Assembly (NCBI RefSeq): GCF_017811155.1
Contig: NZ_JACVCV010000011.1
Coordinates: 1-64,000 of the forward strand
Direction of reading: 5' to 3'
Length of the DNA stretch: 64,000 bases
Source: Lunatimonas salinarum
GTDB lineage: Bacteria > Bacteroidota > Bacteroidia > Cytophagales > Cyclobacteriaceae
Shown: piece after piece, positions 44,845 through 53,885 of the stretch
Numbering within the stretch: the first letter of the stretch is position 1
Layout: the number at the start of each line of letters is the position of its first letter
Made by a program: the position numbers and the translations under genes
Notes under the pieces: model-generated
Seen by the model: only the letters and a program-made list of their open reading frames with translations
Database searches by the model: none
Told to the model about the DNA's origin: nothing

Positions 44845-46074
44845 TTGAAAAGCCACAAAATAATTAATGATCCTGTCTATGGATTTATAAATATACCTAG
44901 TGAACTGATCTTTGCAATCATCGACCATCCGTATTTCCAAAGATTACGAAGAATCAAACAGTTAGGTTTGACAGATTATGTATACCCGGGTGCGCTGCAC
45001 ACCAGGTTTCATCATGCTATCGGAGCTATGCACCTGATGAGTATCACATTAGACCACCTCCGAAACAAAGGCGTGGAAATTGACGACCAGGAATACGAGG
45101 CCGCACTAATTGCCATTTTGCTCCACGACATTGGACATGGGCCGTTTTCCCATGCACTTGAATTCAGTCTTCTGCAAAATATTCCTCACGAAAAGCTTTC
45201 ACAGCTTTTCCTCCTTGACTTAAACAAGCAATTTCACGGCCAACTGGATCTTGCTCTGCGTATATTTAACGGAAATTATGAAAGAAGATTTTTTCACCAG
45301 CTCGTGAGCAGCCAGCTTGACATCGACCGACTGGACTACCTTCAACGGGACTGTTTCTTCACCGGTGTATCTGAAGGTACGATCGGTGCCGACCGTATCA
45401 TCAAAATGATGGCGATCAAAGACGACCGCCTTGTGATCGAAGAAAAGGGCATCTACAGTATCGAAAACTTCCTCAGCGCACGAAGATTGATGTATTGGCA
45501 GGTTTACCTACACAAAACCACGGTAAGCGCCGAGAAAATGTTAATTAATCTGATTCTACGAGCCAAGCACCTCCAAACATCCGGAGAATCACTTCCAGGG
45601 TCGGAAGCCTTGCGTTATTTTTTGAGCAATGACCTGACGATTCAAGATTTTACAGAGAATTGTGACGTATTGCCCTTTTTCGCAGAACTGGATGATTTTG
45701 ACATTTGGGGTGCCTTAAAGCTCTGGCAGAAAAGCAAAGATCGCATACTCAGAAACATCGCTACCATGTTTCTATTAAGGCGGCTATATAAGATCACGCT
45801 GAGCAACCAATCCTTTACGGAAGAGGAATTGGATCATATGAGGGTCAGAACGAAAACAAAATTAAAGCTGTCGGAGGAGGAACTTCCCTACTTCTTCGCA
45901 CACGGTAGCATCAGCAACCATGCCTATGCTGCCAAAGAGAGCATTTATGTCCTGACAAAAAAGGGCCAAGTCGTAGATGTGGCGCAAGCTGCAGACCTTC
46001 CAAACATCAAAGCCATGAGCAAAATCGTAAAAAAACATTACGCTTGTCGGGCGAAAGATTTACCTTTACACTGA
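44845..46074 (+). CDS. HD-superfamily phosphohydrolase
   Basis: A 409-residue HD-domain hydrolase of the dGTPase/SAMHD1-like group. The metal motif is complete: H in TRFHHAIGAMHL, HD in ILLHDIGHGPFSH, and the later D in DIDRLDYLQRD. It likely removes triphosphate from nucleotides. The start is TTG at 44845; no ATG or GTG lies between the upstream stop (44818) and it, and the sequence KSHKIINDPVYGFI is the conserved family opening. It is followed at 18 bp by lpxD, a pairing common in Bacteroidota. Confidence 0.88.
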   Translation: MKSHKIINDPVYGFINIPSELIFAIIDHPYFQRLRRIKQLGLTDYVYPGALHTRFHHAIGAMHLMSITLDHLRNKGVEIDDQEYEAALIAILLHDIGHGPFSHALEFSLLQNIPHEKLSQLFLLDLNKQFHGQLDLALRIFNGNYERRFFHQLVSSQLDIDRLDYLQRDCFFTGVSEGTIGADRIIKMMAIKDDRLVIEEKGIYSIENFLSARRLMYWQVYLHKTTVSAEKMLINLILRAKHLQTSGESLPGSEALRYFLSNDLTIQDFTENCDVLPFFAELDDFDIWGALKLWQKSKDRILRNIATMFLLRRLYKITLSNQSFTEEELDHMRVRTKTKLKLSEEELPYFFAHGSISNHAYAAKESIYVLTKKGQVVDVAQAADLPNIKAMSKIVKKHYACRAKDLPLH

Positions 46075-46092
46075 ATTTTAAGTTAATCATAC

Positions 46093-47115
46093 ATGGAGTT
46101 CACCATAAACCAGATAGCTCAGCTCTTAAATGGACGGGTAGAAGGCGATGGTTCCCATAAGATCAACCGCCTGGAAAAAATCCAGGAAGGCAAACCAGGG
46201 GGAATTAGTTTTTTGTCTAACCTGAAGTATGAACCCTATTTATACACCACCCGGAGCTCTGCGGTCATCGTTTCTGCCGATTTCCAACCCAGTAAGCCGT
46301 TATTTTCCACGCTAATCAGGGTGGAGGATGCTTATTTGGGTTTTACCCAGCTATTGGAATCAGTAGAAAAGCTGTCGAAACCCACTTTCTACGGCGTGGA
46401 AGAACCCGCGTACATGGATGCGAGCAGCAACATGGGGACTGGTGGCTATAGAGGGGCATTTTCATACATTGGGAAAAACTGCCTGATCGGAGATCGAGTA
46501 CAGATACATCCCCACGTCTACATCGGCGATGGAGTGACAATTGGCAACGACTGTGTCATACACCCCGGGGCGAAAATCATGCGACGATGCCGTATCGGCA
46601 ACTATTGCGAAATCCATCCAGGAGCAGTGATCGGAAGCGATGGCTTTGGATTTGCGCCGCAGCCGGACGGCAGGTACAAAAACATCCCGCAGCTCGGCAA
46701 TGTATGGCTCGAAGACCATGTCTCCATCGGAGCCAATACCACCATTGACTGCGCTACCATGGGATCCACCCACATTGGAAAAGGGGTGAAGATCGATAAC
46801 CTGGTACAGGTAGCCCATAACGTCCACATAGGAGAAAATACCGTGATTGCTTCACAGTCAGGAATTTCAGGATCGGCAGAAATCGGAAAAAATTGCGTGC
46901 TCGCCGGAAAATCCAGCATTGTAGGCCACATCAAACTCGCAGACAACACGACCGTAGGTGGGAATACCGGTATCATGAAATCCATTACCAAACCAGGACA
47001 AACCCTATTGGGGTACATCGGCATGGAGATGAAAGACTTCCTGAAATCATACGCTGTGTTCAAAAAGTTACCCGATTTGCAGAACAAATTAACAGAACTG
47101 GAAAAAAAACAATAA
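46093..47115 (+). CDS. lpxD: UDP-3-O-acylglucosamine N-acyltransferase
   Basis: A 340-residue LpxD of lipid A synthesis. The N-terminal uridine-binding domain (1-~95) includes [12 protein letters not shown]. The left-handed beta-helix of hexapeptide repeats spans ~110-310 ([20 protein letters not shown] and following), with the catalytic histidine expected in [11 protein letters not shown]-terminal helix follows. First of the lipid A genes lpxD, lpxC-fabZ, lpxA in this order. Confidence 0.93.
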   Translation: MEFTINQIAQLLNGRVEGDGSHKINRLEKIQEGKPGGISFLSNLKYEPYLYTTRSSAVIVSADFQPSKPLFSTLIRVEDAYLGFTQLLESVEKLSKPTFYGVEEPAYMDASSNMGTGGYRGAFSYIGKNCLIGDRVQIHPHVYIGDGVTIGNDCVIHPGAKIMRRCRIGNYCEIHPGAVIGSDGFGFAPQPDGRYKNIPQLGNVWLEDHVSIGANTTIDCATMGSTHIGKGVKIDNLVQVAHNVHIGENTVIASQSGISGSAEIGKNCVLAGKSSIVGHIKLADNTTVGGNTGIMKSITKPGQTLLGYIGMEMKDFLKSYAVFKKLPDLQNKLTELEKKQ

Positions 47116-47161
47116 ATTTGTATCCTTAATACTGACCTATTTGGCTTCATAAAAAATTTTA

Positions 47162-48556
47162 ATGAAAGTAAAGCAACACACTATTGGGAAGCAGGTAACC
47201 CTTACCGGGGTGGGTTTACATACCGGCGTAGTAGCAACGATGACTTTTATCCCAGCTCCACCTAATCACGGATACAAGTTTCAGCGAATGGATTTGGAGG
47301 GATACCCAATAGTGGATGCGGATGTGGACAACGTAGTAGATGTGTCCAGAGGAACCACGCTAGAACAAAGCGGTGCCAGAGTATTTACAGTAGAGCATGT
47401 CCTAGCGGCTTTGGTAGGATTGGAAATCGATAATGTGTTGATTCAGCTCAATGGCCCGGAACCGCCTATCATGGATGGCAGCAGCCTGCCCTTCATCCAT
47501 ATCTTGGAGGAGGCAGGGCTGGAAGAGCAGAATGCGCTCCGTCGATTTTTTGAAATTCCGGAAAGTATCCACTATAAAGATGCCGCTCGTGAGGTTGAAA
47601 TGGCTGCTTTGCCATTAGACGATTTCCGGGTAACCGTCATGGTGGATTATAACTCTCCTGTATTGGGGAGCCAACACGCATCCATTACCGATATCAGCCA
47701 ATTTAAAGCCGAAATAGCCTCCTGCCGAACGTTCTGCTTCCTCCATGAGTTGGAAATGCTTTATAACCAAAACCTGATCAAAGGTGGCGATTTAAACAAT
47801 GCCATTGTGGTGGTAGATCGCGCAGTTCAGGAGGAGGAGCTGAGTCATTTGGCGAAAATGTTCAATAAGCCAAAGGTCGAAGTCCGTAAAGAAGGCATTC
47901 TGAACAACGTAGAGTTACGGTATAAAAATGAGCCTGCGAGGCATAAATTATTGGATGTAATCGGTGATTTGGCTTTGGTTGGCAGGCCTTTGAAAGCCCA
48001 AATCATGGCTGCCCGTCCAGGACATGCGGCCAACGTTGCCTTTGCCAAAAAAATCAAACGAGCCATGGAGAAGGCAGGCCCCATGCACATCCCCTATTAC
48101 GATCCGAAATTACCTCCGGTACTCGATATCAATCAAATCAGCAATATCCTACCCCACCGGTATCCTTTTCAATTGCTGGACAAAATAATCTACCTAGACC
48201 AGACCGTGGTGGCAGGGGTAAAGAACGTGACAATCAACGAACCCTTTTTCATGGGACACTTCCCCAATAATCCAGTGATGCCTGGCGTACTTCAAGTAGA
48301 AGCCATGGCCCAAACCGGGGGAATCCTGGTTTTAAGTACAGTAGATGACCCTGAAAACTACTGGACATATTTCTTAAGCATCGAAAATTGTAAGTTTCGA
48401 AAGATGGTACTCCCTGGAGATACGCTCATATTCAAATGTGAACTTTTAAATCCCATTAGGAGAGGTATTGCGAAGATGAAGGGCGAAGCTTTTGTAGGCA
48501 ACACACTAGTTTGTGAGGCGGTTATGACAGCCAGTATAGTAAGAAAAGAAGCATGA
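47162..48556 (+). CDS. lpxC/fabZ: LpxC-FabZ fusion
   Basis: A 464-residue natural fusion of two enzymes. Residues 1-~305 are LpxC, the zinc UDP-3-O-acyl-GlcNAc deacetylase: VGLHTG near the start, H79 in VEHVLAAL, and HKLLDVIGDLAL with the later H and D. Residues ~315-464 are FabZ, the hydroxyacyl-ACP dehydratase: LPHRYPFQLLDKI with its catalytic His, and GHFPNNPVMPGVLQVEAMAQ with the catalytic glutamate. The fusion is a hallmark of Bacteroidota. It couples lipid A and fatty acid synthesis, which share 3-hydroxyacyl-ACP. The gene overlaps lpxA by 4 bp. Confidence 0.96.
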   Translation: MKVKQHTIGKQVTLTGVGLHTGVVATMTFIPAPPNHGYKFQRMDLEGYPIVDADVDNVVDVSRGTTLEQSGARVFTVEHVLAALVGLEIDNVLIQLNGPEPPIMDGSSLPFIHILEEAGLEEQNALRRFFEIPESIHYKDAAREVEMAALPLDDFRVTVMVDYNSPVLGSQHASITDISQFKAEIASCRTFCFLHELEMLYNQNLIKGGDLNNAIVVVDRAVQEEELSHLAKMFNKPKVEVRKEGILNNVELRYKNEPARHKLLDVIGDLALVGRPLKAQIMAARPGHAANVAFAKKIKRAMEKAGPMHIPYYDPKLPPVLDINQISNILPHRYPFQLLDKIIYLDQTVVAGVKNVTINEPFFMGHFPNNPVMPGVLQVEAMAQTGGILVLSTVDDPENYWTYFLSIENCKFRKMVLPGDTLIFKCELLNPIRRGIAKMKGEAFVGNTLVCEAVMTASIVRKEA

Positions 48557-49332
48557 TAAGTAAACTATCCCATATACACCCCGACGCTGTACTCGGTGAT
48601 AACATTACGGTAGAACCTTTTTCTACCATCCATGAAAATGTTGAAATCGGCGAGGGAACATGGATTGGCTCCAACGTGACCATCTACCCCGGTGCACGGA
48701 TAGGCAAAAATTGCAAAATATTTCCAGGTGCGGTCATTTCGGCTATCCCACAGGATTTGAAATTCCAAGGGGAATCCTCTTTGGCTGAAATCGGTGACAA
48801 CACAACTATCCGGGAGTGTGTGACAATAAACCGAGGAACCTTGGACAAGAAAACGACAAAGATCGGCCAGTCTTGCTTGGTTATGGCTTATGTTCATATT
48901 GCCCATGACTGTATCATCAAAAACCACGTAATCATCGCTAATACCGTTCAGGTAGCCGGGCATGTAACCATTGACGATTGGGCCTTTGTAGGAGGCAGTA
49001 GTGCCGTCCATCAGTTTGTAAAAATTGGTACCCACAGCATGATTTCAGGAGGTTCGCTGGTTCGAAAAGATGTTCCTCCGTACACAAAAGCAGCCCGAGA
49101 ACCGCTCAGTTATGCTGGCGTAAACTCCCTTGGCTTGCGTAGAAGGGGATTCACCAGTGAAACAATCAATCAAATCCAAGAAGTCTATCGATACCTGTTT
49201 TTGAATAGCCTGAACAACAGCAGGGCTCTCGAAGAAATCGAAGTAAATCTTCCGGCGACCAAAGAACGTGATGAAATCGTAAACTTTATTCGATCGTCGG
49301 AACGAGGTGTGATGAAAGGATACATCCAATAA
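48553..49332 (+). CDS. lpxA: UDP-N-acetylglucosamine acyltransferase
   Basis: A 259-residue LpxA, first enzyme of lipid A synthesis. It is built of hexapeptide repeats (residues ~5-190: IHPDAVLGDNITVEPFSTIH, ENVEIGEGTWIGSNVTIYPG and onwards) with the catalytic histidine in YVHIAHDCII, then a C-terminal helical domain (GLRRRGFTSETINQIQEVYR). Its ATG lies within the stop of lpxC-fabZ (ATGA overlap), so the two are translationally coupled. Confidence 0.95.
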   Translation: MISKLSHIHPDAVLGDNITVEPFSTIHENVEIGEGTWIGSNVTIYPGARIGKNCKIFPGAVISAIPQDLKFQGESSLAEIGDNTTIRECVTINRGTLDKKTTKIGQSCLVMAYVHIAHDCIIKNHVIIANTVQVAGHVTIDDWAFVGGSSAVHQFVKIGTHSMISGGSLVRKDVPPYTKAAREPLSYAGVNSLGLRRRGFTSETINQIQEVYRYLFLNSLNNSRALEEIEVNLPATKERDEIVNFIRSSERGVMKGYIQ

Positions 49333-49333
49333 G

Positions 49334-49954
49334 ATGCTGAAATTGAAGCTGGACCAAGCAGGGAAACGCTTTCAGTATGAATGGATTTTCAGAAAACTGA
49401 CAATTTCCCTCACGCCCTGCCAAAAATTGGCCATCATGGGGAGCAACGGATCCGGCAAATCCACACTTATCAAATGCATCGGGGGACAAATGCCTCTATC
49501 CGAAGGAAGTATACATTATCAAATTGGGGACACCCCCATTCTAGCCACCGAGATTTACCGACACCTGTCGATTTCCGCTCCCTACCTTGATCTCCCGGAA
49601 GAATTCACCTTAGTCGAATTTTTACATTTTCACTTTAAGTTCAAAAACCTTTCCCCGGGCTTGAGCATTAGCGAAGCGATAAAAATCATGTACCTGGAAA
49701 AATCCAAAGAGAAAGCGATTCAGAATTTTTCTTCTGGAATGAAGCAGCGACTAAAATTGGGATTATGTTTCTTATCCAGCAGCCCGTTGCTTCTGCTGGA
49801 TGAACCTACGTCAAACCTCGATGAAAGGGGCGTGAACTGGTATTTGGATCTTGTGGAATCATACGGACAGGATAAAACCATCATTGTCGGGTCAAACGAC
49901 CCCAGGGAATTTCCATTTTGCAAGGATCGTCTGGGCATCGAAAACTTCAAGTGA
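49334..49954 (+). CDS. ABC transporter ATP-binding protein
   Basis: A 206-residue ABC ATPase: Walker A GSNGSGKSTL at ~37-46, signature FSSGMKQRLKLG and Walker B LLLLDEPTSNLDE. No membrane partner gene is next to it. It follows lpxA by 1 bp, so it belongs to the lipid A operon and may serve lipid or envelope export with a permease encoded elsewhere. The ATPase is short and lacks extra domains. Confidence 0.85.
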   Translation: MLKLKLDQAGKRFQYEWIFRKLTISLTPCQKLAIMGSNGSGKSTLIKCIGGQMPLSEGSIHYQIGDTPILATEIYRHLSISAPYLDLPEEFTLVEFLHFHFKFKNLSPGLSISEAIKIMYLEKSKEKAIQNFSSGMKQRLKLGLCFLSSSPLLLLDEPTSNLDERGVNWYLDLVESYGQDKTIIVGSNDPREFPFCKDRLGIENFK

Positions 49955-50018
49955 CACAGTTTTTCTTTGTTTTGATTCCAAATTGCTTAATTTTACAACA
50001 CGTTCCTACTCAATCAAT

Positions 50019-50507
50019 ATGAAGTATTTCGGCATAATATTCTTCCTGCTAGGCTTGACATCTTTCACTTTTTTTTCTTGTTCAAATGAGGATGAAGGCC
50101 CTGAAAAAACACCAGAAGAGATCGCTATTGAATCACTTGCAGGGACTTCTGAGCAAACCTGGACCATCAGTGGCGGAGGGTCAGTTTCACGAGACGGGGC
50201 ATCGTTGACCAATAACTACACAGATTTTGAGGTAACCTTTCGAAATCGAGGTTCCGCTGGACTAAACTACGAAACAACCGGCAGTAATGGGTTATTTGAT
50301 CCCTCTGGGTCATGGTCATTGGAAGGTGAATCCTACAGTCTGTTGCGACTATCGGGCATACAACCTGTTGCAAACAGGGACATTTCGTACGAAAAGCAAG
50401 GAACCGATCTCCGATTGGAATTCACTGTACCAAATCCAACGGAAGCTTCTGCCAGGGTGGAAGCGCTCGTAGGGTTTTACGTATTTACTCTAAAACCAAA
50501 ACCATAA
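50019..50507 (+). CDS. Small lipoprotein of unknown function
   Basis: A 162-residue lipoprotein: hydrophobic signal and lipobox FFSC (C21) followed by acidic SNEDEGPE. The start at 50019 gives a proper signal peptide; a frame open upstream to 49851 overlaps the ABC gene. The mature part is strand-rich (TWTISGGGSVSRDG, FRNRGSAGLNYETTG) and looks like a beta-sandwich, but I recognise no family. It lies 3 bp before the DUF4440 gene, so the two exported proteins are probably cotranscribed. Confidence 0.7.
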   Translation: MKYFGIIFFLLGLTSFTFFSCSNEDEGPEKTPEEIAIESLAGTSEQTWTISGGGSVSRDGASLTNNYTDFEVTFRNRGSAGLNYETTGSNGLFDPSGSWSLEGESYSLLRLSGIQPVANRDISYEKQGTDLRLEFTVPNPTEASARVEALVGFYVFTLKPKP

Positions 50508-50510
50508 CCT

Positions 50511-50945
50511 ATGTTTAAATTTTCATTGCTTTCCCTTCTTTTGCTTTTCGGTGTTTCGATGCTTGGCGCTGCCCAAGGCAAAGATCTTTTAGCTGTAGAA
50601 AAAGCCATTTCGGATCTCCGTGAAGCGATGCTTAGTGGAGACGCAGCCGCACTAAAAGCTATCTCCTCCAAAAACCTCACCTATGGCCACTCCAATGGAA
50701 CCATAGAGAACCAAGCGGCATTTGTGGAGGCATTGGCAAGTGGCAACAACAATTTTACACAAATCACCCTTGCTGACCAATCAGTGGAGGTACTGGGAAA
50801 AATAGCCTTGGTAAGACATAATCTCACTGGCTCCACGCACAATAAAGGCGCTGACCCGGCCACAGTCAACCTTGGTGTTCTTTTGGTCTGGCAAAAGGAA
50901 GGTAAAAACTGGAAACTGCTCGCAAGACAAGCTTTCAAACGCTGA
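50511..50945 (+). CDS. Exported DUF4440/SnoaL-like protein
   Basis: A 144-residue protein with a signal peptide (residues ~1-21, ...LGAAQG) and an NTF2-like cone fold: AVEKAISDLREAMLSGDAAAL, then LTYGHSNGTIENQAAFVEAL, and the terminal strands VLLVWQKEGKNWKLLARQAF. This is the DUF4440/SnoaL-like family, seen as stand-alone periplasmic proteins in Bacteroidota. No catalytic role can be assigned. A clear terminator follows. Confidence 0.8.
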   Translation: MFKFSLLSLLLLFGVSMLGAAQGKDLLAVEKAISDLREAMLSGDAAALKAISSKNLTYGHSNGTIENQAAFVEALASGNNNFTQITLADQSVEVLGKIALVRHNLTGSTHNKGADPATVNLGVLLVWQKEGKNWKLLARQAFKR

Positions 50946-50990
50946 AGACCTGATACCCCTTCCCGGAAACACTCCAAGGTACTACTAACA

Positions 50991-51025
50991 AGGCGCTGGC
51001 ATCTTCCGATCCCAGCGCTTTTTTT
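50991..51025 (+). terminator. Intrinsic terminator
   Basis: AGGCGCTGG (50991-50999) pairs with CCAGCGCTT (51012-51020, interrupted by one mismatch), followed by a run of T (51019-51025). It ends the lipoprotein-DUF4440 transcript and separates it from convergent mutS2. Confidence 0.85.
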
Positions 51026-51039
51026 CAGTTGGAACCATC

Positions 51040-53439
51040 TCAATTTTCCTTGAGAAATACCAGCGTGACGCCCGATCCCCCACGATCTACATGCTCATCT
51101 TCAAACCTACTGACTACAGGCATGTGACGAAGCATGTTTCTACAAAGATCCCTAAGAATTCCATCCCCTTTGCCGTGTACCACGCGTAGTTCGGTCCTCC
51201 CTAGCATATAGCCATCATCAATAAAGTTTTGTAACAAGGGCAAAATCTCCTCTCCTCGCTTGCCGCGAAGATCTAAGTTGGTCGAAAACTCCAACATGCG
51301 GGTGTGAGTACTGAAGCCCGAGCTTCGCGCCAATGCCTTTTTTTCCTTTTTAACTGCTGTGTTTGACACCCTTTCCAAGCGGGACAGCTTGACCTTTGAT
51401 TTAAGGTCACCTATGGTGATTTCAGCAGTACGTTGCTGAATGGCAATCACTTCAGCAATCGCACCATTATCCTTCAGCCTTACCTGATCCCCCACTTTGA
51501 TCTCCCCATCTAGCACTTTTATCTCAGCCGTGGGTTGGGGTAGCTTGCTTTTCTCCGGCTTGATGGATGCTTTGTGTTCCTCCAGTGATTTTCGGACTTG
51601 TTTGGTTTTCTCCTTATCCGCTTTGTTTTCCTTAATCTCGCGAATTGTATTTTCAATCCGCTTGTTTGTGTCATCCAACAAGGCCTTTGCCTGCACTTTC
51701 GCTTCGTTCAAAATCTGCTTCTTGCTGGATTCCAAAGTCGCCTTTAATTCAGTGTATTCAACCAACTGTCTGTTGAGTTGCTTTTCCTTTCGTTCATTTT
51801 CCAAAAGAAGCTGTTCATAGCGGTTTTTCTCACCCTCCAACTTAAGCAACATGCGGTCGTAGTTCACCCTTGTTTCACCCACTTGCGCTTTGGCATGTAG
51901 GATGATTTCTTCGTCAATGCCAATTTTCTTGGCAATTTCAAACGCAAAAGAGCTTCCTGGCTTTCCCATTTCAAGCTGATAAAGCGGCTCTAAATGCTCC
52001 ACATCGTAGCGCATTGCCCCATTGACAAGACCTTGGCTTTTTGAGGCCAATTGCTTCAGGTTTCCATAATGAGTCGTGATCACTCCAAAAGCGCCAGACT
52101 TGTTCAACGCAATCAAAATACCCTCGGCTATGGCGCCACCAAACTGAGGTTCTGTCCCGGTCCCAAACTCATCAATAAAAAACAAGGTCCGCTTATTGGC
52201 AAAACGGGTGAAGTTTTTCATGTTCATCAAGTGGGAGCTGTAAGTACTTAGGTCGTTTTCCAGGTTCTGTTCATCACCGATATCTATGAAAAACTGGTCG
52301 AACACCGTACATTTTGACTCCGGTTCCACTGGTATCAGGATTCCGCACTGAAACATGTATTGCAGCAGGGCGATCGTCTTTAACGTCACAGACTTGCCTC
52401 CTGCATTGGGACCGGAGATTACCAGTATTCTTCGATTGGGATCCAACGAAACATCAATCGGTACGATTTGCTTCTTTTGGGCCTTTAGGCTCAGTTCGAG
52501 AAGGGGATGCCTGGCCTTTTTCCAGCTTATCTGCTTACTTCTTTCCAGATGCGGCTTATTTCCCTCAATCTTTAGGGCAAATTTTGCCTTTGCACGAATA
52601 AAATCTACCAGGCCCAAAAAATGAAATGCCTTTCTTAGGTCGGGGATATATCCGCGGAGTATATCTGTCAGTTGGGTAAGAATTTTCTGGACCTCTCTGC
52701 GTTCCATGTATTCCAGATCCCTAATATCATTGTTGATATCTAATACTTCCGCAGGCTCCATGTAAACCGTTTGCCCGGTGGCGGACTCATCGTGGATAAA
52801 GCCTTTGATTCGTCGCTTATATTCGGCCAATACCGGCATGACCATTCGGCCACCCCTTATGGTGACAGAGGCATCTTCCGGTGTAAAGCCTTGGGATTTA
52901 GCTTGACGAAAAACAGCATCCAGCACTTTGCGGAGGCGGCTTTCCTCGTAGAGTAACTGGCTACGTATCATCGCTAGCTCTTGTGTAGCGTTGTTTTTCA
53001 CCTTTCCCCTTTCATCCAGTACCCGATCAATGGCTCTAATTAGGGTCCTATCATCGTTTACCATACCCAAAAGCTGGAACAACTGCGGATATTCCTGCTC
53101 GTTGTAATTAAAAAAATCCACGCAAGAAGTAAGTGTTTGCAGTCCTAGCTTGATTTCGTGGAACTCCTCTTCGTACAGAAATGTACCCTCAAGGCGGGCC
53201 TTATCCAAGTAGGGATGAATATTTACAAAATTGGTAGTCGGAAAATATTCTCCAGACAGCAATAGGCGCTTAAATTCTTCGGTCTGATCCAAAAGCCGTT
53301 GGATCAGAACCGAATCTCTTGAAAAGGAAATCTTTTGGACAAAGTCCGACCCTAAACTGCTACTACACTCCTCCCTAATCAATTCCCTGATTTTATCAAA
53401 ACTGATCTTCTGCTCTAGGTTAAGGGGATATATCTTCAT
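51040..53439 (-). CDS. mutS2: MutS2 endonuclease/ATPase
   Basis: A 799-residue MutS2: it has no mismatch-binding N-terminal domain but has the MutS core and clamp, the ATPase with Walker A SGPNAGGKSVTLKT and Walker B FIDEFGTGTEP, a coiled coil (~500-640), a KOW-like strand region and a C-terminal Smr nuclease domain beginning LDLRGKRGEEILP with HGKGDGILRD. It acts on branched DNA and restrains recombination, and also has a role in rescue of collided ribosomes in some bacteria. It overlaps the DUF4296 lipoprotein gene by 4 bp. Confidence 0.93.
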   Translation of the reverse strand: MKIYPLNLEQKISFDKIRELIREECSSSLGSDFVQKISFSRDSVLIQRLLDQTEEFKRLLLSGEYFPTTNFVNIHPYLDKARLEGTFLYEEEFHEIKLGLQTLTSCVDFFNYNEQEYPQLFQLLGMVNDDRTLIRAIDRVLDERGKVKNNATQELAMIRSQLLYEESRLRKVLDAVFRQAKSQGFTPEDASVTIRGGRMVMPVLAEYKRRIKGFIHDESATGQTVYMEPAEVLDINNDIRDLEYMERREVQKILTQLTDILRGYIPDLRKAFHFLGLVDFIRAKAKFALKIEGNKPHLERSKQISWKKARHPLLELSLKAQKKQIVPIDVSLDPNRRILVISGPNAGGKSVTLKTIALLQYMFQCGILIPVEPESKCTVFDQFFIDIGDEQNLENDLSTYSSHLMNMKNFTRFANKRTLFFIDEFGTGTEPQFGGAIAEGILIALNKSGAFGVITTHYGNLKQLASKSQGLVNGAMRYDVEHLEPLYQLEMGKPGSSFAFEIAKKIGIDEEIILHAKAQVGETRVNYDRMLLKLEGEKNRYEQLLLENERKEKQLNRQLVEYTELKATLESSKKQILNEAKVQAKALLDDTNKRIENTIREIKENKADKEKTKQVRKSLEEHKASIKPEKSKLPQPTAEIKVLDGEIKVGDQVRLKDNGAIAEVIAIQQRTAEITIGDLKSKVKLSRLERVSNTAVKKEKKALARSSGFSTHTRMLEFSTNLDLRGKRGEEILPLLQNFIDDGYMLGRTELRVVHGKGDGILRDLCRNMLRHMPVVSRFEDEHVDRGGSGVTLVFLKEN

Positions 53440-53780
53440 TTACTGGTTTCAGCTCTTTTTTCAAATACGGATAAGGAATCAATCGCTCTTTCGTATACTC
53501 GCTCCATGAAGGACGGATATCTCAGGTAATATTGGAGGCTAGCCATATAAACCGAATCGGAGACCCGATGTTTTTCGAAAATCTCCCTTTCCAAAATAGG
53601 GTACACCTTTTTTGAAGAGTCATAGGGTATGGGTAACGACTGCACAAACCCTTCCGTAAGGTGGATATCCACGACGATGGCGACCATCTGATCTTCTGAC
53701 AACAATCCCGGAGGCTTATCATCAGAACTACAAGAGCCATAAAAGAAGCATGCCGCTACTAACCCGATAAAATATTTCAC
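53436..53780 (-). CDS. DUF4296 lipoprotein
   Basis: A 114-residue lipoprotein with signal peptide and lipobox YGSC (C17), then LLSEDQMVAIVVDIHLTEG, the core of the DUF4296 family of small Bacteroidota lipoproteins. Function unknown. It is first in a two-gene operon with mutS2 and has a good promoter at 53785-53816. Confidence 0.85.
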   Translation of the reverse strand: MKYFIGLVAACFFYGSCSSDDKPPGLLSEDQMVAIVVDIHLTEGFVQSLPIPYDSSKKVYPILEREIFEKHRVSDSVYMASLQYYLRYPSFMERVYERAIDSLSVFEKRAETSK

Positions 53781-53784
53781 GGGG

Positions 53785-53816
53785 CAAAATTACCCAATTC
53801 TTCACAATTTTGACAA
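53785..53816 (-). promoter_or_regulatory. Promoter of DUF4296-mutS2
   Basis: On the minus strand TTG (complement of 53814-53816), a 21-bp spacer and TAATTTTG (complement of 53785-53792, perfect TAnnTTTG) lie close before the gene. The -33 part falls in the left arm of the palindrome at 53812-53833. Confidence 0.6.
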
Positions 53817-53833
53817 TATGTATCCACATTGTC
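53812..53833. promoter_or_regulatory. Palindrome joining two divergent promoters
   Basis: GACAAT (53812-53817) and ATTGTC (53828-53833) are separated by 10 bp. Each arm holds the -33 element of one of the two divergent promoters, so a single bound protein could control both operons. Confidence 0.4.
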
Positions 53834-53860
53834 GTTTTATTATTCAGCCGAGTACCTTAA
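53829..53860 (+). promoter_or_regulatory. Promoter of the DUF58-Bat operon
   Basis: TTG (53829-53831), a 21-bp spacer and TACCTTAA (53853-53860), two bases from TAnnTTTG, lie 25 bp before the DUF58 gene. Confidence 0.5.
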
Positions 53861-53885
53861 ATTAGGCCTTTTATAGACCGCCCAC

